From: Gymnogyps californianus | Lineage: Eukaryota; Chordata; Aves; Accipitriformes; Cathartidae | NCBI RefSeq assembly: GCF_018139145.2 | Contig: NC_059500.1 | Location: forward strand, 42,477,175 to 42,541,174 | Reading direction: 5' to 3' | DNA length: 64,000 nt | In this document: piece after piece, positions 23,251 through 35,955 of the stretch | Numbering within the stretch: position 1 is the stretch's first letter | Layout of the letters: each line of letters begins with the position of its first letter | Notes under the pieces: generated by a model | What the model saw: the letters and a program-made list of their open reading frames with translations, nothing else | Database searches by the model: none | Told to the model about the DNA's origin: nothing | Made by a program: the position numbers and the translations under genes

Positions 23251-26200
23251 GTGTAAATCACAGACACAATTGGCTGTAACAGTCTTTGAAGATGTTCTGA
23301 AAAATCATATCATATTCTACTTCAGCAGTGATTTAATTTGTGGATTAGTGACATGACAGACCATAAGAGGCTATTTGGAAGTCTTCCAATTGGTTTTCTC
23401 AATGTGGCTGCTATGAACATGCACTTAGTGTTCAGTAGGCAGAAAATGTCCTCATATTATTATTATTGATTGCATCATTTTCTCAGTGAAAGAATTTGCG
23501 TAATTATAAATCTTCTTTTTGTTAATATGATTAATTTTCTGATCTAGCTCAATTACCATAAATTATATTTACAGAAACAAAGTTGTTAGTCATGCAACCT
23601 AGCTACTCCTACCTTCGGACTTGTTTAGTAAGGATGCAGTTCCCCTTGGAACTAGGCAGGTGTGCTAGAGGACAGCAGAATATTGAGGCCTACCGTTCAT
23701 CAGAAAATCCAGTCAGTAGTCCTTTGATCATCCGGTGGACTGAACTTAACTGATTGGACAGTCCTACATCATCTTTCAAGAGGCAAATTCAAAAAGAGAC
23801 ATGACCTGGTACAACTCCTTTCCCTACATGCAGTCGCTTCAGAGCGCTACATAAATAGCTTAAAATGTTGTGTTAACTGAAAACTTTTGTTATTCATTAA
23901 TCAATAAATTGTTTTTTATCCTTCCATGTTGTGAATCTGATACCATGATTGAAAAACAAATGTATTCCAAAAAAGCCTCACATTTATGGAGTAGTACTTA
24001 CACACACCACTTCCAAGACCAAATGACAAGTCAAAGACAAAGCAGAACTGATGTTGCATCCTAGTTTGATAAAGAAAAACTTGGAGATTATGGTACTTCA
24101 GGGCTATTAAATAATTGCACAGGGAGTGTTAGGATGTTCAGACACTTTGCAAATCAAAGTATTTTTTACAGGACGAACCATGCCAGGTCATATGACCAGA
24201 AGTCCAGGGAATGGCCAGAGTGATTTTCAATAAGAATGAAGCATTAGACTCTGCTTTTTCAAAATCTTTTGCTCTGTTATTTAAGATACAAAGATGGCAA
24301 CAGCCATTCTTTTAATGAATGCTATGAAATACACTATTTTGGACTGTTAAATCTTCTTTAACACTATCCCACTATTGTAATACTATTACAATAATAAATT
24401 CTAGTTCATAAGAAAATATTTAAAGCATTGCTAAGTCAAACAATTGTCTGAGTCAAACAATAAAATAAGATTGTCTCTCTTTCTAGATTTTCTCTTGACT
24501 TTCCACGCAGAAATATGGTTTTACAAAAAGTTATTTCAGACCAAAGGTTAAGAATTTATGAATATGCAAAACCTGTTTTCCTTACTATAACTGCTTTAAA
24601 ATTGCAATATTTGTGACTTGCAAACTACTAAGCCAATTGTCTCCACTGGGGCTTATTTTGCAGTTCCTATCGGACTTAAAGCAGGATAATGATGACAGTT
24701 TGTCATATATTGGAATAATTGAGAGCCAATGTTTGGCAAAAAAAGATAATTTTAAACTAAAAGTGAGAGTCATAATTAAGATTTCAATAGAAAAATTGAT
24801 TTTTCAACTTCAGAAATCTTAATTCTTCAGTGGAAATTCTGCATCAACATTTTATTTGTCTCTACTTAAAAAAAAAATCCTCCAGTTCTTAGAATGAACA
24901 CTTCATTTCTTATTCATATTGATACCTCTGGTCACCTTTCTGCTGGAAATGAGTTTTTAAAAAAACACAGGAGAGCTATTATCTAAGGAGATAAGAACTG
25001 TCATATAAATGATTGAAATAGGCAAGGTAATAAGTTATCAACAGACAGATTTTATACTCATTGTCTGCTACTGAGAAATTAGTGACAAAAAGGACCTTTA
25101 ATTATCTAATCTATCATCCTGCCAATGTTTATTCTTAACTTTTCCAATGTTTTGAGAAGTTTGATATAATTCAGGTGAATTTTCCATCACAGTGAAATGC
25201 TATGGCTAAACACTCCTGATGTCTTCCACTGCATATTCAGTTACTTAACTTTACCCTATTATTTGTAATACTACCCTATGCTGTTCTAACCTGTATTTCT
25301 TTTTGACATTGGATTATCCAGTCCATGAGAAATTCAAGTACATATGCAAGTAGGTATTTCTGAATCAAGAGATGTATGGAAATGTTGGAAAGTATCCACA
25401 GAATGACAATCTGATTTCATTTCAGTGTCTGTTTGAGTAGCTACAGTGTTTAATGGAAGTGGAAGTGCAACAGTTCAGCCAGAGGGAACGGTGTGTTTTA
25501 TAATCAATGACATAGAATGAACAATGAGTAGGTTATAGAGAAGAAGGTAGACATCATAGTTCTTAAAATACCACTGTAGTGGTAAAGCATTATACTTCAG
25601 CCAGGTTGTGACTGTCCAGATGACACAGAAAAAATAATAGCATTTAATTCGAAAAAACTGTGATACTCTGATGTGGACTCACTTGTTCCTAGGTAAAATA
25701 TACCTGAGAAGACTTTTAAGGAATATGCTCATTTTGTGGAAAAGCTGTTTTGGTACAAACATATTTTGGTAGGACCCTTGACTAATAGCACCACTGTCAG
25801 TAGATCTCCGTGCCCCAGTGACCCCATCAGGTTTGTCATGCATCTGCACTTCCATTCCAGTCCTGGCTGAGGACCAGGAATTCCAAACCTGTGGCTGAAG
25901 GCCCTGTGCCTAAAATTTTCTGTGATGACTTCTGCTTTGAAGCACCTGCTGGAGAACATCTGTTGAAAAAAGAGCCACCTAGTCTCTTTGTAAGATTTGT
26001 CTGTAGATCTGCTAAAGACATGTTTCTTTTCTTGACTTTCTTCCTTGCTAGGCACATCTTTATTGGTACTCCTATCTCAGCATCTCCATTTTGGTGGTGA
26101 GGAATATTTTTGTAAAATCAAATGCTTTCTCTCCTGTCTGTCATATTTCCAGTCATCCACATGACAACATCATTAAAGAAGATTTCCTAAGTGGTGTGTA

Positions 26201-26799
26201 TATTGTAAATTACACTTAATGTCTGTTGTAGTCAAACTATGGGCTTTCATATATGTATCATTGAATGACTTTATGTTTCAGGACATGAGTTAAGAATTTT
26301 AAGGGTAGAGTAATCTTTACTTGTTAACCTTCAAGAAATTTCTTCACAACATGGGAAAGACACTACAAAGGAGCTTATGGTCCAAGAAGAATATTTAATG
26401 GACTCTTAGTCTTGCTGTTGATATACATGACACGATCTTAGGAGACACAACAAGTACTTAAATGTCTATTTTTCATTTCAGTCAACAAAAATTTCAACAC
26501 AGAGTGTCACTTAATATTGTTTGAGTAATAGTTTTTCTTAGCACAGAATCTCAGAATTCAATAGCTGTAGTTTTGTTTAGAAATTAAGACCAAGGTGGTG
26601 TTTTTTTCTGCCAGTTTAATAACCAGAGTTCCACTCCTGATGAAGTTAATGCTAACCTAATGTTATGCTTGACATAGAAGGGATAGAGTGTGGTTTTGTT
26701 CCAAAAATATCAGAATATGCTATTTAAATCAAATGTCATTTTCGCTGGGCTGATGGCTCTCTAAAATTAAAAAAGTCAAATTTAAATTAAAAAAGGTTA

Positions 26800-26990
26800 A
26801 TTTGTTGACCTCAACTCTGTTTAATTGTTACTAATGCATTTTATGCTAATTAAGCATGTTTTCTCAATAATTATAGCAGGGAACAGCGAAGCTTTTAAGG
26901 CTTCTACTCATCTAGCACCCTGTGGCTGCATGCTTCTAATTCTTTCATTTTATGTACTGATTATATGCATTATACAAATAAATATGTCAT
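26800..26990. other. Candidate conserved non-coding element 1
   Basis: Very AT-rich with several closely spaced homeodomain-type cores: TAATTG near 26822, the near-palindrome GCTAATTAAGC at 26845-26855 joined to ATGC half-sites, and AATAATTATAG near 26866. Low repeat content and dense TAAT/ATTA motifs are typical of vertebrate developmental enhancers, but conservation cannot be judged from one genome. Confidence 0.25.
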
Positions 26991-28360
26991 AAAGAATCTA
27001 TCATTTCAGCAACCCTTGACCTGCAAATGCTTTAAATCATATTAAAAAATATAACAGTGTCATTCCTCAAAAACATTGAAAGGAAGAACTGACTAAAACA
27101 TTATCAGCATTTTCTGATGATGAGACCTTAAAGGCTCCAAATCAATTGACCACGTATAATATTAAGTAAATACAATATTTAACAGGTACAGAGTTACTGT
27201 ACTCAAGACATATGTTTTAGTCCTTACACGTGATTTGCAATTTCTAACTTTCAGTGCTTCACTTTTAAAATTTTATAGTGGTATTAAAATTTAGTTCTAC
27301 TCAATTATACAGCAGTTCTCCTATTTTGCAACTGCATCTCAGTTCTCTGAACAATCAGTGCAGACCCAGCCTATTAAAGTGATAGAAATGACTGTATTAG
27401 AAATTTCTCTATACGCCTACTGTTTGGGAAGAGAGTTTGACATCCTGAAACTGCAGTGCAGGTCTCAGTGTATTTTATAATACAATAACTGTGTAATTAC
27501 CTATATCTTTTTGAGATAGTGTGACTGATCGACTGAGACAATTTTAGTATGTAAAGGCAGTTTTACAACTACTTAATCTGGACCAGAATTTAACTCTCTG
27601 CATATCACATGGTGTAGCTTTCCAGTACCAATGTAATCTCTGAACATAGAGTTAGAGATGGGTAGCAGAACCTCAAAATCTCCAGCACAGCAAAGGCTCT
27701 AGTGATTTTTTCCGGAGTATATCCTCTCAGTATTACTTGTGTGCTATTGTTATGGAAAGTGTCATACTTTAACCAAAAGAAAAAAGTCATTTCTATAGTG
27801 ACAGTTCTAAAGGCAGAAAAGAAAGATTGAAAACTGCAGGCTTATTTGTTTCTTTTTATGTTTTTCTTCTTCTGGGTTACTTTAGTATTAAAAAAAAAAA
27901 AAAAAGAAGATTTGAGGAATTGTGAGGAAAAATCTTATCATCAATAGTTTTGATGCTTTCCACAGTGTTACATTAAATAAAAAGCTCTTTTCATCTTGAA
28001 AATATTAATTTTAGAAAAATGTTGAAAGATCAAATAAGGATGCTAATTTTATGTCTGTGTTTTTCTACAGTATCAGCTGGAGTACCTAAATAGATATAAT
28101 CACATAATGCATTGGAATATGGTATTTATGTTCATACTTGACTATGAACCTATGACATAAATAGAAATAAATACTCATCTGAAATAAAACTAAACTTCTG
28201 ATTCGTTTGATGGTTTTTGAACAAGAAAATTCTTTTTGTTGTTTTTATTTAAAGTGAAGATGACTTCTGAAATTCTAGAAGAAACAGATGAAAATTCATT
28301 CAAGACTATTTGTATTATCATATACATGTGATTTGTTCCCAAACATCAGCTCTGAAATGC

Positions 28361-28600
28361 AGTTGAGAGAAATTAAATGCAAATGTAATTACATATGTGT
28401 TTCTCCCTTTATAAAGCCCATAAGCAAATGAAAGTTGCCCTTTTTACGAAGCAGAGCCCGCTCCCTAATCAGACTAGAAAAAAGACCAACTCTGATGTAT
28501 GTTATACATAAACTGTAACACAATAGCACTATCAAATTTTTGTCAGGCAATTAAACTTTATGCCAAGCTAATTCAATTTTGCTGCTGTTTTATTAAGTCC
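28361..28600. other. Candidate conserved non-coding element 2
   Basis: Contains the perfect octamer ATGCAAAT (28377-28384) two bases before TAATTA (28386-28391), then CATATG and further AATTA cores near 28546-28575. This POU-plus-homeodomain arrangement resembles vertebrate developmental enhancers. Purely a motif-based suggestion. Confidence 0.25.
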
Positions 28601-31045
28601 TATGAAAAAAACTAAATCTGTTCTCTTCAGTAAATCACAAGTTTCACAAAGCATTTCCTAACTCAGACTCCTTGTTCTGCTATTTTGATATATTAAATAT
28701 CCAGCAAAGAATTTCCAGGGTCATAAATCTAGAGTGATAAAATTAATCTTATTGCTGAAGAGAAATAAATATTTTATTGCAGTTTTATGAGCTTTTGTTC
28801 CCTTTTCACTCGCAAGTAGGTGTTGTTTAGTGGTACAAAGACATTTTGCTGCTGAAAAATGTATTAGAAACAGTACAGCAATAATAGAATTCATATCTAC
28901 AAAGCTGTTCACTTCTCAGAATGAAGGTTCAAGAATATCCTAAGGAAAACTTGAAAGACAATATTGTCAATAACAATACTACATTGATTAGTCTTCTTAC
29001 ATTTTTTACTCTAGGAATTATTTTACTGTTATTAGTAATTTTACAATTGAAATAGCGCCTGAACAGTATCTATACAATGAAATTTACTAAATGCAAATGG
29101 AACAATCAGCCTCAGAAATCAGAAATGTTAATCTAATTAATCTTTCGTTTTCTTCCAATTCTTTCTTTCTTAGGAATGTAAGGAAATTATAAGATTAAAG
29201 ATGTTCATGCCTTGATTATACCTTGGTCTGAGGTGCTAAGCATTTACAGTAACAATTCAGTTTATTCAAGCCTGGCATACACTGCACTTTGAATCTATAT
29301 TATCTGAAATATAATGAATGTGGGTGGGGGCCTCAGGGGTCCTGAATAATGTTTGTCACAATTAAGAAATGGGTTGGGGAGAGCGGAATGTAAAGGTAGG
29401 AATTTCTGTCAGAGTAGAGGCAAATGGACAGGGATGGCAGGGTCTGGACCTATATACTATACAGAGGGAATTGCTTTCTTCAAAGTACTGTTGCAGATAA
29501 GCAAAGTGGGGCAGTTTTCTGCTGTGATTGCATCTTGTACACCCATTCACAAATATCTAGAATGAGTCTAAATGCTCCGTTCTAGATTGGTAAAGGTTTA
29601 CCTGAAGATTTCACAGGCTGTAGTGTCTGCAAAGGCCCTGGCAACTCAAAGTTACTTAGTTCAACAGTTTTGTGTATTGTTTGAAAATTTCTGCGGATCA
29701 ACAAATGAAAATGGTAGTGTGGCTAAACCTGAAGAAAAGATGACCTATAATGTCTTGACAACATACTGTAACCAGAAAAATGTGTCTGTCCTCAAAAATG
29801 CACAGCGACACTATAAAGCATCAGATAGGTACAAAGCACTCACAGTTTGGTTTTTTCCATTTTTTGTGAGCTACTAAGTTAGTTTGTTAACTTTTTCTGT
29901 AAAGATCTGATATTTTTTAAGTAACACTGCTGATGTTCAAATTTGGAATATATGACAATTTTTCATTTTGTCATAGTTACCAAATGGAATGGCAGATTAC
30001 TACTTCACAGTTGCAAGTGGCAAAGCTTTAGTCCAGGAACACTGTACAACTGCAGGTAGAAGCTTACAACAAGTATTATATGTACAGAAAGTCAACAGAA
30101 GTTTTCAAAATCATCTAAGTTTGTTGAGAGATATGAAAAAGTTTAGGAAGACAAATGTTATCAGGATAGACTATGATTCAATATTTAGGCTAAACACACA
30201 CAGGGACTTTAATTCAAATGTATTCTGTGGTCCACTAAAATAAAGAGGGGGAACACATGTAGAATGTTCCTTTTAGCTGATTGCATTTAATGATTTATGT
30301 GTTCTCCAGTGTCAAATTTTACATTAAATCTGTATCAGATACCTGACTCTGCTTTTCTACTTTTAGGGTTTATCAGGAAAAGAGAAGCTGAAGAAGAGGA
30401 CGTGCATAGAGCAGAATAATATTGCAGGCCACTAGGATTGAAGAAAATACTCTTGAGCTCTGAAGGACAGAGCACCAATATGCAAAAAGGATCAAGTTTA
30501 CCGGTTAACAGTTTTTTTAATATTAAATATTTAAATGTACTTTAGTGAAAGATCTTGAGCAGATGTTACCAATCACCAACCAGGTATGCAGCCTAAGGCT
30601 AGACTGGAACTTCTTTTTCTGTCCTGTAACAATGAATATATAGTTATTTTATGAAACATGAAAAGGAAAAAAAATGCTAAGGTGTCATTATGGATAAATA
30701 GGCTTAGTATGGGGCAAGTCTGACAAGGGGGTAAGCTGGGGAGGAGCTCAAGCCAGTCTATTTGCTAGAGGTGAAGGAGTCTTATTTACAGGATGGAAAT
30801 GACCTTAACAGGCTGAGCTTTATAAGCACCCAACAGTTCAAAAGCAGTTTAGGAAGTGCCAGTGGACTATTTTGTTTCACTCCAACATGCAAAACTGCTA
30901 TAGAACAAGGGTGAACTGTGGTTAATGTTGACGGTACTTTACTGATCACACACCAGCACTTGGATAACCAGCCATAAATGCTTTTATTCCAGCAGGGAGG
31001 CTAGATTTGGACTATGCCTACTATCTCTGACCACCACTACCTTTT

Positions 31046-31635
31046 TGTTGTGGTTTAACCCCAGCCGGCAACTAAGCACCACGCAGCCGCTCGCTCACTC
31101 CCCCCACCCAGTGGGATGGGGGAGAGAATTGAAAAGAAAAAAAACCTTGTAGATTGAGATAAAGACAGTTTAATAGGATAGAAAGGAAGAAAAATAATAA
31201 CAATGATAATGATAATACTAAAATTACAATAGTACTACTAAAAGAATTAGAATATACAAAACAAATGATGCACAATGCAATTGCTCACCACTCACTGACA
31301 AATGCCCAGCTAGTTCCTGAGCAGTGATCCACCCCTCCCAGCCAACTCACCCCAGTTTAGATACTGGGCATGATGTCATATGACATGGAATATCCCTTTG
31401 GCCAGTTTGGGTCAGCTGGCCTGGCTGTATCCCATCCCAACTTCTTGCGCCCCTCCAGCCTTCTTGCTGGCTGGGCACGAGAAGCTGAAAAATCCTTGAC
31501 TTAGTATAAATACTACTTAGCAACAGCTGAAACCATCAGTGTGTTATCAACATTATTTTCATACAAAGTCCAAAACATAACACTATACCAGCTACTAGGA
31601 AGAAAATTAACTCTATCCCAACCGAAACCAGGGCA
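31046..31635 (-). mobile_element. Solo LTR, ERVL-type family 1, reverse strand
   Basis: The plus strand starts TGTTGTGGTTTAACCCCAGC and ends CCCAACCGAAACCAGGGCA, the reverse complement of the family-1 LTR whose sense strand begins TGTCCTGGTTTCGGCTGGG. Flanks are CTTTT (31041-31045) and CTTTG (31636-31640), a 5-bp target duplication with one mismatch. The TATA position reads TATCTAAA on the minus strand, so the promoter core is altered. More diverged than the plus-strand copies at 33.9 and 35.4 kb. No internal viral sequence adjoins it, so it is a solo LTR left by LTR-LTR recombination. Confidence 0.9.
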
Positions 31636-33936
31636 CTTTGTCAAGAAACTTATTTCCTGCACACTGCTGACTGTTCAATCCTGTGTATCAGGGCAGATTA
31701 TTTTCTTTAAAATCTCAATAGTAGCAGTGGTGAAATTTAGCAAACAACTCCAATAATATTTCTTTTTCTGGTAGTCCCAAATGTGCCTTTACCCTCACCC
31801 CAAGCTACTATTGCATTTTTGCATTCATTTCTTAGGGCTGGAACCTCTGTTGTGTTACCTGTTTCCATTGAATACCTGCAGCAGCTGTCCTTTTAATGCA
31901 CTGCTTGTGGCCTTCCTTTTCTCGGGGTGAATGTGGGGGTATTTTGGTTTTTATGTTTTCCCACTATGGTGACAGAGAAGTTCTTAAATGAAGAAGAATC
32001 AGGCATTTCTAAAACAGAACAATACCAACTTGGTAAGCAACCATTTCTGACAGAAGATAGCATAGAAAATGAAAACTGGCACAAGGGAAAATACGTTACG
32101 GAGAGCAATGGGGGAACTGTGGCATATTTTTTAATGGCGTGAAATGAAAAGGATCATAGAATAATTATGCCCCTGGTTTATGGTACATAAAGTCACACCA
32201 ATCACTGCTCCTCCTTGTTCTTTTAAGCCTGGAGATTAATAGAATTTGGTACTTTTTTGTTTACTAATTTATGAAAAACAATAGACGGTGCTTTTGCTTG
32301 GTAAACTTAACATGTTTCCCTAATGCCTGTGAAATATTTAATAGCTTAGAAAGTGTGAAAGAGCTAGTTATGTATCAATATTATTTAGCAGATCAGGGTG
32401 TTACTATCAGTTCTTATAGGTCTACTTTATCATTTCTAGCCTGTGGCTCCTTTAGCAATGAGGATACTAAGAAAAACAAAAGCTTTCCTACAGTGTTTAT
32501 CTGATTATGTCAAATTAGACCATCACCCGCAGTCATCCTCAGCAAATGAGTGAGCTAGCTTGACACTTTAACTTGGTTATTCAGTGAGATGCTTTTAAAA
32601 TATAGGCAAGTTAATAAAAATACCTTTTTCAGGTGTTTGGGTATTTTTATTTTTATTCCTTAACAATGAAACAATCCATTTTTAAACTTGCATTCAAAGG
32701 CAAAAGGGACAGTTGTGTTTCAAACTCTCAGCCCCTGTTAGTTCATGTCCCAGACAGCAGCAAGTGCAGTAAGACAGTTCAGGTTCTCAGCTGTCAAATC
32801 AGAAAAAATCCTTCTCTGGCTACCATGTATGAAATCAGGAATTAATATTTCCTAGAAATTAGTGTTGAAATCTCACCAGAGATGTGTTTATTCTGGCTTT
32901 TTAAGGGAGGAGGCAAGTTGTAATTTTTTTGTAACCTTTTTATAACTTTATTCAACTAGAAACACCCAAATCCATCTGGATCTGCACAAACAAGCAAAAG
33001 CAGGAAGGTGGAAGAGGGCATATATACCTTGAAATATGCAATTTTTTTAATGCTTTGTTATTTTGTTCCCATGAAACTCATTGTGAAGGCTTTCCAAGGG
33101 AAAAGGAGATACCATTGCTGGTAAGCATGGAGAGGAAGAGTTAAAACACTCATATTGACTTCCTCCCTTTTCCTTCCCCTGTGCTCCTGACTACTCCCAT
33201 CATAAAACATAATGCAGGTTTTTTGACTATTGAAGAAGGATTTTTTTGAGACGTAAAGGGAGGTTGTTCTGTGGGATAAGTAATACAGCATTATAAAATC
33301 CACAGGTTCTCAAAATTTATTTGGACTCTGCTGAAGTGGTGGAGCTGACCATTCTGTTATTTTTTTTCACTCAGTGGATTGTATTGTACCTCATGGAAAG
33401 TTAAAGATGAGCATTGCCCTTCCAGGATATTAGCAGATGCAGAGAAAATCATCATTATAAAAACCAGAGCTCCATCTCGTGTGTATTTTCTATAAATTAT
33501 TTTATATAATAAAACCTTTAAAGTATATTTTTTTTTTACTGATTGAACTTGTGTAATTAATGGCTACAGGTAAGAATCTCAGCTCTGTATGAATGCATAA
33601 TCCCCATCACAAATAAACTGCTGGCTACTGGCATGGTACCCAGCAGAAAATGATTACAAAAGTTTATGGCAACAAATCCTATCATAAAAAAGTCACTATG
33701 TTTTTTATTTGAAACAATACTGCCACAAAAACACATTTCAGCGCTTTAAAAAACCTCTTTACAACATTTAACGTGTCCAGTGTAAGTTCAACAGCAAAGT
33801 CTGTAATAAACTGGAAACAAACTCTGAGTAGCTGGGCTGAATTTGACTTCTACATTCAACAATAATGGATTTAATGGTAACCAAGAACAATTTTTTTATT
33901 AGTGAGATTAATGTTTTGGTGATGGATCTAGATGTG
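31636..33936. other. AT-rich non-coding sequence
   Basis: Between two family-1 LTRs. No gene seen; only frames below 85 codons without family signatures. Confidence 0.65.
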
Positions 33937-34200
33937 TGTCCTGGTTTCGGCTGGGATAGAGTTAATTTTCTTCTTAGTAGCTTGTACAGTGCTGTGTTTT
34001 GTATTTAGTGTGAGAATACTGTTGATAACATGCTGATGTTTTAGTTGTTGCTAAGTAGCGCTTATCTTAAGCCAAGGACTTTTCAGTTTCCCATGCTCTG
34101 CCAGCAAGCAGGTGTGCAAGAAGCTGGGAGGGAGCAGAGCCGGGGCAGCTGACCTGAACTAGCCAAAGGGGTATTCCATACCATGGAACATCATGCCCAG

Positions 34201-34208
34201 TATATAAA
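34201..34208 (+). promoter_or_regulatory. TATA box of family-1 LTR
   Basis: TATATAAA preceded by CATGCCCAG, the same context as at 43151-43158 and 63368-63375. The copy at 35376 has TATATGAA and the minus-strand copy TATCTAAA, so those promoter cores have decayed. Confidence 0.7.
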
Positions 34209-34399
34209 CAGGGGGCAGTTGGCCAGGAGGGGCGGATCGTGGCTCTCGCATCAGTCAGTGGGTGGTGAGCAATTGCATTGTGCACCACTTGTCTTTTCTT
34301 GGGTGTTATTTCTTTTTTTTTGTTATGTTCCTTTTCATTACAGTTATAGTTATATTATTATTATTCTTAGTTAGTAGTGTATTTTATTTTGCTTTAGTT

Positions 34400-34405
34400 A
34401 TTAAA
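34400..34405 (+). terminator. LTR poly(A) signal ATTAAA
   Basis: ATTAAA about 195 bases downstream of the TATA box and about 120 bases before the LTR end, in the context AGTTATTAAACTG. The same word occurs at the equivalent point of the LTRs at 35376 and 42887. It marks the expected end of R. Confidence 0.55.
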
Positions 34406-34528
34406 CTGTTTTTATCTCAACCCACGAGTTTTACTTTTTTTTTGTTTCCTCCTCCCCACCCCACTGGGAGGGGGCAGGGGGAAGCAGCTGTGTGGTGCTT
34501 AGTTGCTGGCTGGGGTTAAACCACGACA

Positions 34529-35375
34529 ATGTGTATTTCAGTTCTATTTAATTCCATAAAAGACACTTTAAAAAAATATTTTATTTGTTAAGGGAACTGT
34601 GGCATCCTTGTTAAAAGCATCAGCTTAGTTTTATACTTCCATGAAATTTACAATAGAGATTTAAATAGTTCACTTTGAAAGAGGACTTTTCTTTCAATAC
34701 ACTTTTGCCAAGTTCTACCCGTTCACTGAAACTTCTTTTAACAAACAGAAGCTAAGAAGCAATGTGTTATCAGAAACAGAATGAGTCAGGATTATGTGAG
34801 ATATTTTTTTTCTACAGATAGTCTTTTAGACTTTTTGTTGATGGAAGTAATTTGGCCACCCTGCTTTTCTCCTCTACAGCTCAAATGACACTGATGGACA
34901 GAGGGCACTTGAAACACCTCAAAGTTGTTGCACAGACAAGATGCTGTAAAAACAAAGGTCATTCCCAACATCTTCCCTAATTCCTATTCCCAGAATTCTG
35001 GTTTTGGTAATTTGAAAAATAGGATTTTTTTTCTTGAATTTTGAATTAATTTGGAATGAAAGGTGTAACTTAGTTTTGTTTGGATATGAAAAAAAAAATT
35101 TTGGTAAAATTTTTTGCTGTTCGAAATGCAAACCATTTTCCAGGTTTTCTTAGTGAAATAAGTTGTAAAAGTTGAACAAAATGATACTTTTTCATTAAAA
35201 ATGTTTACAAATGTTTTAAGCAAAATAATTTCTGCAACACTGTGCCCTTTTCTGGCAATGTTCTTTTTTCTGTAAAGTTGCCATTACTTAAATTGACATA
35301 TCTCTTCAGAAATTTCAAATGCACTTGATGAACTGCAGGAAAGATTTAAAACCCATTGGAAAATGTGTACCTGGC
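34529..35375. other. AT-rich spacer between two LTRs
   Basis: No gene seen. Short frames on the minus strand around 34919-35223 are lysine/phenylalanine-rich products of A/T bias. Confidence 0.65.
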
Positions 35376-35955
35376 TGTCCTGGTTTCGGCTGGGGCAGAG
35401 TTAACTCTCTTCTTAGTAGCTGGTACAGTGCTGTGTTTTGGATTTAGTGTGAGAAAAATGTTGACAACACTCTCATGTTTTAGTTGTTGCTAAGTAGCAC
35501 TTATCTTAAGCCAAGGACTTTTCAGTTTCCCATGCTCCGCCAGCAAGCAGGTGTGCAAGAAGCTGGGAGGGAGCATAGCCGGGGCAGCTGACCTAAACTA
35601 CCCAAAGGGGTATTCCATACCATGGAACATCATGCCCAGTATATGAACACAGGGGAGTTGGCCGGGAGGGGCGGATTGTGGCTCTGGCATCAGTCAGCGG
35701 GTGGCGAGCAATTGCATTGTGCATCAATGTTTTTTTCTCATTTCTTTTTTTTTTTGTTGTTGTATTCTTTTTCATTACAATTATTATTATTCTTAGTTAG
35801 TAGTGTATTTTTATTTTTACTTTAGTTATTAAACTGTTCTCATCTCAACCCACGAGTTTTACTTTTTTTTTTTTCCTCCTCCCCACCCCACTGGGAGGGG
35901 GCAGGGGGAAGCAGCTGTGTGGCGCTTAGTTGCTGGCTGGGTTTAAACCACGACA
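35376..35955 (+). mobile_element. Solo LTR, ERVL-type family 1, plus strand
   Basis: TGTCCTGGTTTCGGCTGGG to AAACCACGACA, 580 bp, with a perfect 5-bp target duplication CTGGC (35371-35375 and 35956-35960). It is closely similar to the LTR 1.4 kb upstream and lies in the same orientation, but its own duplication shows that it is a separate insertion, not the other end of one provirus. The TATA position is TATATGAA (35640-35647). Confidence 0.97.

Larger units (their letters stand above)
23251..31045. other. AT-rich non-coding sequence
   Basis: No gene seen. The stretch includes two candidate conserved non-coding elements (26800-26990 and 28361-28600), a poly-A run near 27889-27905 and overlapping short frames at 25729-26100 on both strands. 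Three open segments in one plus-strand frame lie at 29353-29565, 29572-29877 and 29989-30243, separated by stops; none has a recognisable domain. Confidence 0.6.
33937..34528 (+). mobile_element. Solo LTR, ERVL-type family 1, plus strand
   Basis: Begins TGTCCTGGTTTCGGCTGGG and ends GGTTAAACCACGACA, giving the standard TG...CA ends over 592 bp. Flanked by a perfect 5-bp target duplication ATGTG (33932-33936 and 34529-34533), which is the size expected for ERVL integrases. U3 carries TATATAAA at 34201-34208; an ATTAAA poly(A) signal lies at 34400-34405. No gag, pro or pol sequence adjoins. Confidence 0.97.
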
